Below the pieces are notes generated by a model. That model was not told the origin of the DNA. It did not search any database and saw only the letters and a list, made by a program, of their open reading frames with translations. Position numbers and translations under genes: made by a program. DNA of 42,025 nucleotides from positions 1-42,025 of the forward strand of contig CALWLA010000020.1 in NCBI GenBank assembly GCA_944381405.1, in the 5' to 3' direction. Origin of the DNA: an uncultured Lachnospiraceae bacterium. Lineage in GTDB: Bacteria > Bacillota > Clostridia > Lachnospirales > Lachnospiraceae. Shown here piece after piece: positions 7,321 to 14,795 of this stretch; the first letter of the stretch is position 1, and the number at the start of each line of letters is the position of its first letter.

Positions 7321-7995
7321 ATGACTGATCTGTCTCCGGTCTGGATCTCCCTGAGGACCACGGCGGCGGCTTCCCTGATCACTTTTTTCCTGGGGATCCT
7401 GGCCGCCTGGTGGGTGCTGAGAATGAAAAACCGCTGGCTCAAAGTGATTCTGGACGGTATCCTGACGGTCCCTCTGGTGCTGCCGCCTACGGTAGCGGGC
7501 TTTTTCCTTCTATATCTTTTTGGAGCCAACCGGCCTGCGGGAAGATTCTTCATAGAAGTGTTGGGGTACCAGATCCCGTTTTCCTGGTGGGCCACGGTGA
7601 TCGCCGCAGCAGCAGTGTCCTTCCCCCTGATGTACCGGTCCGCCAAGGCAGGCTTCCAGCAGCTGGAGCAGGGCCTGGTGGACGAAGCAAAGCTTATGGG
7701 ACTTGGAGATTTCCGGATCCTGTGGCAGATATTGGTGCCCTGCTCCCTGCCCTCTGTGGTATCCGGCTTTATCCTGGCCCTTACCAGGGGATTGGGAGAG
7801 TACGGTGCGACGGCGATGCTGGCAGGCAACATCCCCGGAAAAACCAGGACCATGCCCCTGGCGGTTTATTCCCAGGTGGCGGCAGGACATATGAAGGAGG
7901 CATGGATCTATGTGGCTGTGATCCTTGCCATCGCCCTGTGGGCGGTATGCCTGCTGGGGCTGTTTGCAGAAAAAGAAGAGGGAATCCGGCTCTGA
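7321..7995 (+). CDS. modB: Molybdate ABC transporter permease ModB
   Basis: The 224-residue integral membrane protein has about five helices and the EAA coupling motif (DEAKLMGLGDFRILWQILVP), which contacts the ATPase. TLPLVLPPTVAGF-like sequence (VPLVLPPTVAGF near residue 47) and LGEYGATAMLAGNIPG near 160 are typical of ModB. It pairs with ModA just upstream. No modC ATPase gene follows: the next gene is saoD, so the ATPase is encoded elsewhere or borrowed. AAGGCGG precedes the ATG. The TGA stop at 7993-7995 was considered as Sec and rejected, since no plausible extension follows. Confidence 0.93.
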   Translation: MTDLSPVWISLRTTAAASLITFFLGILAAWWVLRMKNRWLKVILDGILTVPLVLPPTVAGFFLLYLFGANRPAGRFFIEVLGYQIPFSWWATVIAAAAVSFPLMYRSAKAGFQQLEQGLVDEAKLMGLGDFRILWQILVPCSLPSVVSGFILALTRGLGEYGATAMLAGNIPGKTRTMPLAVYSQVAAGHMKEAWIYVAVILAIALWAVCLLGLFAEKEEGIRL

Positions 7996-8049
7996 GGCGT
8001 TCCCCTTTATGGACAGCTTTTTTCCCGCAATCATTGTTTTCGGAAGCTG

Positions 8050-8077
8050 CGGCTGTTTTCAGCCGTAACTATATAAT
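8050..8077 (+). promoter_or_regulatory. Hairpin and -10 element upstream of saoD
   Basis: A perfect 6-bp stem (CGGCTG 8050-8055 with CAGCCG 8060-8065, loop TTTT) is followed by TATAAT at 8072-8077. The hairpin lacks a U-run, so it is a poor terminator. With the -10 box it may mark an operator-bearing promoter for saoD. No good -35 was seen. Confidence 0.4.
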
Positions 8078-8103
8078 ATTTTCCTAAATGGAGGTACAAA
8101 GAA

Positions 8104-8436
8104 ATGAGAGTCGCTTATTTACTGGAATCCCACAATGTAAGGGACATCCTGGAGAACATGATCGTTCCCCAGCTGGAGGAGGAGCGCCATGTGGCAGAGG
8201 TCGCAGGCATGATGTTCTTCTACGACAACACCTTCATCATGCAGGAGGGCTCTGATCTGGGAGAGCGCATCGCTGCTCTGGCTGAAAAATACGGCATCCT
8301 GCTGATGTGCTGCGACAGATGCTGCTATCAGAGAGATATCGCTGACAAGCTCATCGCTCCCTGCGGCATCGGCTGCTTCCCCAACGTATATACGGCTCTG
8401 GCAGGGGCAGGCGTAGACCAGGTGATCACCTTATAA
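8104..8436 (+). CDS. saoD: DsrE-related Cys-rich small protein (SaoD-like)
   Basis: The 110-residue protein has a DsrE/TusD-like Rossmann fold pattern: strand MRVAYLLES, helix, strand AGMMFFYDNTF, helix, strand GILLMCC. It carries Cys69-Cys70 and Cys73-Cys74 (CCDRCC) plus Cys87 and Cys91 near a glycine-rich turn. DsrE-family proteins carry sulfur (persulfide) or related groups on Cys residues. I recall the family name DsrE-related protein SaoD for the selenocysteine-assisted organometal gene set, which fits the locus. Two adjacent Cys-Cys pairs would suit binding a soft metal or transferring selenium or sulfur. A GGAGG site precedes the ATG, and a strong terminator follows. It appears to be monocistronic. 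Confidence 0.7.
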   Translation: MRVAYLLESHNVRDILENMIVPQLEEERHVAEVAGMMFFYDNTFIMQEGSDLGERIAALAEKYGILLMCCDRCCYQRDIADKLIAPCGIGCFPNVYTALAGAGVDQVITL

Positions 8437-8449
8437 AGAATTTCCGGCA

Positions 8450-8493
8450 AAAAAATATCCGGGCACAGGCAGGTTCCTGTCCCGGATATTTTT
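8450..8493. terminator. Bidirectional rho-independent terminator
   Basis: A nearly perfect stem (AAAAATATCCGGG-C-ACAGG with CCTGT-CCCGGATATTTTT, one bulged C) has a T-run on both strands. It separates the convergent saoD (+) and response-regulator (-) genes and can serve both. Confidence 0.9.
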
Positions 8494-8499
8494 ATCCAT

Positions 8500-9192
8500 T
8501 TAGGGAACGAAGAGATAACCCCTGCCCCATTCCGTCAGGAGATGCTTCGGCTCGGAGGAATCCTCCTCGATCTTGTCCCGGATGCGCTTGATGTAGACCA
8601 GCAGCTTTGTCTGGTCGAAGGTATCCGTATTCCAGACTTCCCGATAGAGCTGTTCCTTCGGCACCGTTTCCCCGGGACGCTCCATGAGCTTGCAGAGAAT
8701 GGAAAATTCCTTGCTGCTGAGGGCAAGCTCCCGGTCCTGATAAAAGGCCTTCTGGATGTCAAGCTTCAGAAGAAAATTGCCGCAGGTAAGCTCCGAGCGC
8801 ACCTCCGGCTCCTGGGTATAGACCCGGCTGCGGCGCAAAAGCGCCTGAATCTTGGAGGCCAGCACGGCGGAGCTGAAGGGCTTTGTGATATAGTCGTCGG
8901 CTCCGAGGCCGTAGCCCCGGATCATGCTGCCGTCCTCGTTGAGGCCGCTCAACACGATGACAGGGGTGTAGATGCCCCGCTCCCGGATGGTGTGCAGCAG
9001 GGAAAAACCGTCTGTCTCCGGCATCATGAGATCCAGAAGGATCACGTCAAAGTTTTTTTCGCCAAGGAGGGAAAGGGCCTCCTCAGCATTTTCCGCAAGG
9101 GAAACCTCCATGCCCTCCGCGGAAAGGGCGGAGCGGATGGCAAGCCTTACGGAGCGTTCGTCGTCGATGACCAGAACGGAAATACAGTCCAT
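8500..9192 (-). CDS. OmpR/KdpE-family response regulator
   Basis: The 230-residue regulator has a receiver domain (1-120) with acidic residues Asp10-Asp11, phospho-acceptor Asp54, Ser82 and Lys104, and a winged-helix DNA-binding domain (about 130-230). It is divergently transcribed from a histidine kinase, sharing a 92-base region that holds a perfect palindrome (9240-9267). It is likely to control that pair and the adjacent selenoprotein binding-protein gene; the target is inferred from position only. The closest functional names by sequence pattern are KdpE/OmpR-like, but the locus contains no K+ transport genes. Confidence 0.9.
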   Translation of the reverse strand: MDCISVLVIDDERSVRLAIRSALSAEGMEVSLAENAEEALSLLGEKNFDVILLDLMMPETDGFSLLHTIRERGIYTPVIVLSGLNEDGSMIRGYGLGADDYITKPFSSAVLASKIQALLRRSRVYTQEPEVRSELTCGNFLLKLDIQKAFYQDRELALSSKEFSILCKLMERPGETVPKEQLYREVWNTDTFDQTKLLVYIKRIRDKIEEDSSEPKHLLTEWGRGYLFVP

Positions 9193-9239
9193 AAAAATCC
9201 TTTCCTCCGGCAGGGTATGCCCTTCCGGAGAATATGTGT

Positions 9240-9267
9240 TATAATAAACAAACTATTGTTTATTATA
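9240..9267. promoter_or_regulatory. Perfect 12-bp palindrome in divergent two-component promoter region
   Basis: Arms TATAATAAACAA (9240-9251) and TTGTTTATTATA (9256-9267) are separated by ACTA. Each outer end reads TATAAT on its own outgoing strand, so the dyad may contain the -10 boxes of both divergent genes and a regulator operator at once. No good -35 is visible on either side. The kinase start is 17 bases away. Confidence 0.65.
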
Positions 9268-9284
9268 GATGGAAAAAGCAGGAA

Positions 9285-10994
9285 ATGAAAGAGAAAATCA
9301 GAAAAATTTCAGCGCAGAAAAGCAAGCTTGGCCCCTCGGGCTATCTCATGATCGCCGCCCTGGGCATCCTGTTCATCGTCCTCATCGGCTATTTCAGCTA
9401 CAGCACGGTGCTCAGGGCCCTGGTGCAGAGCGAAGCGGACAGCATCAAGAGCATCGCCTCCGCCAACGCCCTGAGCCTGAAGGCAGGCTTTGAGGATAAG
9501 GAGACCCTGATCGAAAGCCTGTACGGAGATGATTTTCCGGATATGGCCGCTTTGGAGCAGGCCATGGACAAGGTCTTCTGCGACAAGGATTTTTACAGGG
9601 AGCATGACTACAGGTACTTGCCGGAGGAAAAACGGGAGGTCTGCCAGCGGGCCGCGGAAAATCCGGGAGAGGTCATCAGCGGCCCCACTTATTACCAGAA
9701 CGGGGGCTACTATGTGTTCTATATGACCAAGGCCATTTCCATCGATGGCCGTATAGCCGGGGTCCTGCAGTTTGAATGGAATCTGGACCGGATCTTCCGG
9801 GAAAGCGGCATGCTTTCCAATCTGGAGATCAACAACAACGGCTACTGCATCGTCCGGAACAAGGAAGGAAAGATCATCATGTCCCGGGAGGGGGGAAAGG
9901 AGGATATCCGGCCGGAAACGGATACGGACTTCGCCTATCTGACAAAGGATCTGCCCAGGGCAGAGCGGACCTGGTCCTATACGGTGGAAAAGGGCGTGCC
10001 CATGCGCCGGGAGGAGCTGGTGGCCTACGCCTCCGCCGCCTTTGAGGACGAGGTGTTCACCGTGTGCGTGGGAGAGGACTACGCCATGCTGGTAAAGCCC
10101 CTGGAACGGCTTTTGCTGTATCTGACCCTTCTCGGGGGAGCCCTGCTGGTGTGGCTTTTGGGAGCCCTGTGGTTTTACATGCAGGGAAAAAAGCAGGAGG
10201 AGGCCCTGAAGCTGGAGCTGCTCCACGAAAAGGAAATGAACGAGGTGGGGAAGACCCTGGAAAAACAGGAGGCCCTGATGCAGATCTACAACCGGGACAA
10301 GGAGCTGACCTCCCTGTGGGGAGCCCTGGCCCATGAGTTCAACAACCAGATGACCCCCATCCTGCTGTATGCGGAGCTTTTCAAAAACAACAAGTCCGTG
10401 GCGGCCCTGCTGCCGGAGGAAACGGAGGAGCTGTACCAGTCCGCCGCTCAGTGCAGCCAGCTGTCCCGGCAGATGCTGGAGTTTTCCAGGGCAGGCCGGG
10501 CGGAGCGGAAAAAGACCCGGTTCAACGCTTCTGCAGAGGTGCGGCTGAGCCTGCGGATGATCCAACGGATCCTGCCCCAGAATATCCGGCTGGAAGCCTC
10601 CGTCAGCAAAAAAGACTACTATATGCTGGGACAGACCGGCATGCTTGGGCAGATCCTGCTGAATCTCTCCAACAACGCCATCCATGCCATGAAGGATCAG
10701 GAGCAGGGCATCCTTCAGATCGCCTTTGGAGAAAAGCGGGAGGAGCCGGGGGTTTTATGTCTTGTGGTGGCGGATAACGGAAAAGGCATCCCGAAGGAGC
10801 TCAGGCGGCACATCTTTGAACCCTTTTTCACCACAAAGCCGGAGACCGAGGGCACCGGCATCGGCCTTACGGTGGTTGCCCGGCTGCTGCAGGAAAACGG
10901 CGGCTCCATCAGCGCCTCCTCGGAGGAGGGAAAGGGCAGCCGTTTTGTGGCGGAGCTTCCTGCCGCCCAGGGCCCTGAGAAGGAAACAGAATGA
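9285..10994 (+). CDS. Membrane sensor histidine kinase with extracytoplasmic Cache-like domain
   Basis: The 569-residue kinase starts at ATG 9285; the earlier ATG 9234 would put the palindrome inside the gene. Helix 1 is at about 19-37, a roughly 230-residue extracytoplasmic region resembles dCache sensors, and helix 2 is at about 275-302. The phospho-acceptor is His350 (ALAHEFNNQMTPIL), in an NtrB-like H-box with a following Asn. The catalytic domain shows the N-box (NLSNNAIHAM), G1 (VVADNGKGIP) and G2 (GTGIGLTVVARLL). It is divergent from the response regulator and 142 bases upstream of the selenoprotein gene. The signal may be the transporter's substrate, but this is inference. Confidence 0.9.
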   Translation: MKEKIRKISAQKSKLGPSGYLMIAALGILFIVLIGYFSYSTVLRALVQSEADSIKSIASANALSLKAGFEDKETLIESLYGDDFPDMAALEQAMDKVFCDKDFYREHDYRYLPEEKREVCQRAAENPGEVISGPTYYQNGGYYVFYMTKAISIDGRIAGVLQFEWNLDRIFRESGMLSNLEINNNGYCIVRNKEGKIIMSREGGKEDIRPETDTDFAYLTKDLPRAERTWSYTVEKGVPMRREELVAYASAAFEDEVFTVCVGEDYAMLVKPLERLLLYLTLLGGALLVWLLGALWFYMQGKKQEEALKLELLHEKEMNEVGKTLEKQEALMQIYNRDKELTSLWGALAHEFNNQMTPILLYAELFKNNKSVAALLPEETEELYQSAAQCSQLSRQMLEFSRAGRAERKKTRFNASAEVRLSLRMIQRILPQNIRLEASVSKKDYYMLGQTGMLGQILLNLSNNAIHAMKDQEQGILQIAFGEKREEPGVLCLVVADNGKGIPKELRRHIFEPFFTTKPETEGTGIGLTVVARLLQENGGSISASSEEGKGSRFVAELPAAQGPEKETE

Positions 10995-11136
10995 TAAAGA
11001 AATGTAATAAAGCATAGGTGACTTTATCGAAAATCCTTATAATACACCTTCCATATTGCGGTAAATATTAAAATTTGTTATTATTTTCTCAGAAATAAAA
11101 GAATGTTAATATTTCTATCACAAAAAGGGAGGACGT
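10995..11136 (+). promoter_or_regulatory. AT-rich promoter region with nested inverted repeats
   Basis: TATAAT at 11038-11043 is a plausible -10 without a good -35. An outer 9-bp inverted repeat (AAATATTAA 11063-11071, TTAATATTT 11106-11114) encloses an inner one (TTATTT 11081-11086, AAATAA 11093-11098). GGGAGGA precedes the ATG at 11137. The nested dyads could be operators for the neighbouring response regulator or a leader RNA structure. Confidence 0.45.
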
Positions 11137-12426
11137 ATGAAAAGACAGACAAAGAAACAGGTTCTTTCCTGTCTGCTGGCCGTATCCTTGGCTGTGCCGG
11201 TGATCTCCGCCTGCCACAACAGTGCGGAAAACACGGCTGCCGTATCGAACGAGGCCATCGGTTATGACCCGGAAGAGGCCGTCAAGGATTTTGAATTAGG
11301 CGAGCTCAATGACCTGGAAAAGGACTATACCATTGAAGTAGGCTACAACAACTGCGACCACATGGTTGCATGTATCATCGCTCAGGAAGCGGGCATTTAT
11401 GATGCCCTGGGACTCGATGTGAACCTGACCAAGACCGCAGAGATCATCAACGGACTTTCCTCCGGACAGATGGACGCAGGCTACCAGGGCATCGAGGGTT
11501 CCATCCTGGCGGCGAACCAGGGCGCTCCCATCTTCATGGCGGCGGCAAACCATCTGGGCGGTTCCCGTTACTTTGTAGCTTCCAACGACATCCAGGATCC
11601 TCAGGACCTTCTGGGCAAGACCCTTGCCATCACCGCACAGGGTGAGATCGATCCCGAGTGGATCACCTGGTCCAACAAGCTGGGCATCCCCAATGAGTCC
11701 TCTGCTTACAACGTTGTAAGCATGGGACAGCAGGACGCCATGTTCGCGCTGAAAGCCGGTCAGATCGACGGCTTCACCTGCTGAGACCCCTACGCATCTA
11801 TATGCGAGTTCGAAGGTTTCGGACATATTATGGCGATCGGCTGGGGCGCCGCTAACGTTGACAGCGAATCTACAGCAGAAGAATGGGGCATGTGCTGTAT
11901 CGTAGCCATGGCACAGGAGTTCTATGAGAATTGTCCTGAGCTGGCAAGACGGCTTGTATATGCTCACACCAAGGCGATTGAGTACATGTACTCACATCCT
12001 TACAACGCAGCAATGATGTTTGCAGACGGTTTTGATACCGACCCCTATGTTGGACTTCGTACCATCTACATGAAGACCGTGGCAGAGGGACGTACCATCA
12101 CCTGGCAGTTCTCCGAGCAGAACATCGACAACTACATTCACTATTTCACCCAGTATCCGCAGATTCCCGAGGAGGAGATCCCGAGACTGGAAAACGTTCA
12201 GGAGTTCCTGGGTACAGACCTGATCCAGAGTACGGGCGCAAATGATTTCGAGGAATTCATCGCCAACGAGATCGACCCGGTATTCCCCATCGGAATGACC
12301 TTTGAGGACTGGTACAACAAGGCGGTGGAAGTGGACGGCATTCCGGATGACGAGAAGATCGACATCTCCGATACCGCAACCTCCTACCTGAACAAGGACC
12401 TGGCAGACAGGCCGGTGCTGAACTAA
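11137..12426 (+). CDS. ABC transporter substrate-binding selenoprotein (UGA = Sec216)
   Basis: The gene encodes 429 residues if the in-frame TGA at 11782-11784 is read as selenocysteine; otherwise it would break into 215 and 198+ residue pieces in the same frame. The N-terminus is a lipoprotein signal ending VISAC, with Cys26. The fold is NitT/TauT-like: YNNCDHMVACIIAQEAGIYDALGLDV matches the binding-protein lobe 1 start (abridged core MVACIIAQEAGIYDALGL), and IDGFTC-U-DPYASICEFEG spans the Sec in lobe 2, forming a Cys-Sec pair. A further Cys-Cys (EEWGMCCIVAM) follows. A SECIS-like hairpin lies 30 bases after the UGA to the loop. The neighbours are a sensor kinase upstream and molybdoenzymes downstream. 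The substrate is unknown, and the Cys-Sec pair suggests a soft metal or metalloid ligand. Confidence 0.9.
11808..11824 (+). promoter_or_regulatory. SECIS-like hairpin for Sec216
   Basis: A 7-bp stem (11808-11814 with 11818-11824, one U-G pair) closes a GGU apical loop. Thirty bases separate the UGA from the loop, within the 16-37 nt expected of bacterial SECIS, and the loop starts with G. A smaller hairpin (CGCAT 11793-11797 / ATGCG 11802-11806) lies between and may extend the structure or compete. Confidence 0.7.
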
Positions 12427-12454
12427 AGGAATTGCACTGCAAGTGAATAAAGCG

Positions 12455-12489
12455 AAAAGGCGGTTTTCCTTTCCGGGAGGCCGCCTTTT
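12455..12489 (+). terminator. Rho-independent terminator after the selenoprotein gene
   Basis: AAAAGGCGG (12455-12463) pairs with CCGCCTTTT (12481-12489), with an inner CCT/AGG pair. It is followed by a T-containing tail. It ends the binding-protein transcript before the molybdoenzyme promoter. Confidence 0.85.
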
Positions 12490-12543
12490 CCGTTATAAGA
12501 AAATGTGATAAATCAGGGCTTCGATTATTTCATTTTGCTATGG

Positions 12544-12585
12544 TTCCCCGGCTTCATACCGTCAGGGGAAAAGTTCTGTTATAAT
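12544..12585 (+). promoter_or_regulatory. Putative promoter of molybdoenzyme operon
   Basis: TATAAT is at 12580-12585, 59 bases before the ATG. Upstream, TTCCCC (12544-12549) and GGGGAA (12565-12570) form a 6-bp inverted repeat over the expected -35 area, where no consensus -35 is visible. That pattern suggests an activator-dependent promoter. Confidence 0.4.
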
Positions 12586-12643
12586 CATTATAGATATACT
12601 CATAGGTGTGCCCGTATGCGGCAAAGGAAGAAAGGAGGCTGCA

Positions 12644-14758
12644 ATGGCAGTAAAGAAGGTAAAGGGAATCTGCGGCATCTGTCCGGACAAGTGCGATATC
12701 CTGGCGACTGTGGAGGACGGCAGGCTTATCAAGATCGAACCGGACCGGGAGGCGCCCAGAGGGAGGCTCTGTCCAAGAGGCGCCCTGGCGCCTGAGATCA
12801 TCTACCATGAAAAGCGCATCCTGCATCCTCTGATCCGCACCGGAGAGCGGGGCAGCGGCCAGTTTCGGGAAGCAAGCTTTGAGGAGGCCCTGGATTACGC
12901 TGCGGAAAAGATCAAAGAGGTGGTAAAAAACTACGGACCTGACGCATTGGTGTCCTATGTGGGGACCGCCGGAAGAGAGCCCTCCAGCATGCGCTGCTTC
13001 GGCGGAAAGGACGCTTTTTTCGGACATCTGGGCGGCATCAACGATACCACCTGCGGGTCTACCTGCAACTTCGCCTCCTATGTCATGGCGCCGGTGACGG
13101 TCTTTGGCATCAACCAGACCAATATCGTCCAGGATTTTGCCCATACGGAGCTGATCTTCATCTGGGGCAAGAACCCGGCTACGGATTCCGGCTATCAGAC
13201 GCTTTATAACAATATCAGGGCCGCCAGGAAGCGGGGCGCAAGGGTGGTTGTCATCGATCCGAGGGGAGACTGCAACAACGGGGAATACGACGAGTGGATC
13301 CCGGTGATTCCCGGCACCGACGGGGCCATGATCCTGGCCATGACAAAGCTGGCCCTGGAAAGCGGCCGCTACGACAAGGCTTTTGCAGAGGAATACATGG
13401 AGGGCCTTCCGGAATATCAGGCGTATCTGGACAGCCTCTCCCTTGCGGAGCTGTCTGAAACCTGCGGCGTGCCCCTTTCCGATATCAGGCGGCTTACTGA
13501 AGAGCTTCTGGAAAAGCCTGCAGCCCTCATCGCCTATACGGGCCTGGAGTATCAGCTTTCCGCCATCCAGAACAACCGGGCCGCCTGGATCCTCTGGGCC
13601 CTCTGCGGAAAGATGGACACCCCCGGCGGCATGCTCTTTACCGGTACAGGCTACGAAACGTTTCCGCTCCATCCCCTTCCGGAGGGGAAAAAGCCCATCG
13701 GCTGCCGCAGTTACCCCCTTTACTACATGATGTCCGGCTCTGCCCAGCTGGGGGAGGATTTCCTGACGGGCGTCCTGGAGGATGATCCCTATCCCATCCG
13801 CGGGTATCTCCTTTGCGCGGGAGCCACCTCCCTCACCTTCCCGGAGCAGAAGCGCTGGGAGGAGGCCTACCGGAAGCTGGATATCTTCATCGTGCTGGAG
13901 CGTTTTATGAGCAATGACGCCCGCTTTGCGGACGTGATCTTCCCCTCCACCACCTATTTTGAGGACGAGAGCATCGTGGACGTCCCCGGCGGGAAGCAGC
14001 TCCGGCGGCGCATCATCGACCCGGTGGGGGAGGCCAGGACCGATACCTTCATCCTCCAGGCCCTGGCGGAACGGTTGGGCTTTGGTGATGCTTATCCGAA
14101 AAACGACGAAGAGATGCTTTTGTGGCTGGCAAAGGGCGATGAGACCCTTGTGGAAAAGCTCCGGAATACCCAGTACGGCCTCCTGCGGGAGCCGAACCAT
14201 GACTTGCGGAAATATGAGACAGGGCAGCTTCGGAAGGACGGAAAAAAGGGATTTCCCACACCCTCTGGAAAGATCGAGATCCGTTCCAGCCTCATCGAGG
14301 CGGCAGGGCTTTGCGGCATGCCGGTCTATCATGATATCCGGGAGATTCCGGCCTTTGGCACAAAGGAGGAATTCCCCATGATGCTGACCACCGGCGCAAG
14401 AAGCCTGATCCGTTTTTCCGCCTTCGGGCCTAATCTTCCGGAGATCGCAAAGGTGGAGCCGGATCCCCTTCTGAGCATCAGCCGGGAGGACGCGGAGGCC
14501 CAGGGTATCCGGGAGGGGGACCAGGTGCTGGTGGAAACCGCCTTTGGAAAGGAGACCTTCCCCGCCCATATCTGCAAAATGGCAAAGGGCTGCATCCACA
14601 TCCCCTTTGGCGGCGGCAGTCCCTATATGCTGGGCGGCTGGAAGGAGGGCAATGTGAACCGCCTGGCCTCCATGCGCTACAGCGATCCGGTTTCCGGCTT
14701 TATCAGTTACAAATCCATTCCCTGCCGCATCAGAAAGGCAGAGGAAGCACAGCGGTAA
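12644..14758 (+). CDS. Bis-MGD molybdopterin oxidoreductase catalytic subunit A (DMSO reductase family)
   Basis: The 704-residue protein starts at ATG 12644, which has AGGAGG in front; the GTG at 12608 is rejected. An N-terminal 4Fe-4S site uses Cys10, Cys13, Cys17 and Cys43. The probable molybdenum ligand is Cys141 in CGSTCNFASY (Cys137 nearby), a pattern closer to PhsA/PsrA/arsenate-type Cys enzymes than to Sec formate dehydrogenases. The C-terminal molybdopterin dinucleotide-binding domain starts near residue 580 (MLTTGARSLIRFSAFGPN). No Tat signal is present, so it should act in the cytoplasm. It is the first gene of an operon with a second catalytic subunit, an Fe-S subunit and a cofactor-synthesis fusion. 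The substrate cannot be told from sequence. Confidence 0.88.
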   Translation: MAVKKVKGICGICPDKCDILATVEDGRLIKIEPDREAPRGRLCPRGALAPEIIYHEKRILHPLIRTGERGSGQFREASFEEALDYAAEKIKEVVKNYGPDALVSYVGTAGREPSSMRCFGGKDAFFGHLGGINDTTCGSTCNFASYVMAPVTVFGINQTNIVQDFAHTELIFIWGKNPATDSGYQTLYNNIRAARKRGARVVVIDPRGDCNNGEYDEWIPVIPGTDGAMILAMTKLALESGRYDKAFAEEYMEGLPEYQAYLDSLSLAELSETCGVPLSDIRRLTEELLEKPAALIAYTGLEYQLSAIQNNRAAWILWALCGKMDTPGGMLFTGTGYETFPLHPLPEGKKPIGCRSYPLYYMMSGSAQLGEDFLTGVLEDDPYPIRGYLLCAGATSLTFPEQKRWEEAYRKLDIFIVLERFMSNDARFADVIFPSTTYFEDESIVDVPGGKQLRRRIIDPVGEARTDTFILQALAERLGFGDAYPKNDEEMLLWLAKGDETLVEKLRNTQYGLLREPNHDLRKYETGQLRKDGKKGFPTPSGKIEIRSSLIEAAGLCGMPVYHDIREIPAFGTKEEFPMMLTTGARSLIRFSAFGPNLPEIAKVEPDPLLSISREDAEAQGIREGDQVLVETAFGKETFPAHICKMAKGCIHIPFGGGSPYMLGGWKEGNVNRLASMRYSDPVSGFISYKSIPCRIRKAEEAQR

Positions 14759-14795
14759 CGCTGCAAGAGCGAAACAAAAGAGGTGAGGAACTCAC

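Noticed and set aside
7993-7995. TGA of modB as a selenocysteine codon
   Set aside because: No conserved extension and no SECIS-type hairpin at the expected distance; ModB ends normally here.
9309-10685. Minus-strand open frame of 458 codons opposite the histidine kinase
   Set aside because: Shadow of the kinase; no recognisable protein features.
11782-11784. In-frame TGA as evidence of a pseudogene
   Set aside because: The frame continues with conserved protein on both sides, the preceding codon is Cys and a SECIS-like hairpin follows at the right distance, so selenocysteine is the better reading.
12554-14599. 681-codon minus-strand open frame opposite the first molybdoenzyme
   Set aside because: It is an antisense shadow of a high-GC gene; it has no domain, no ribosome site, and the opposite strand has a clear family match.
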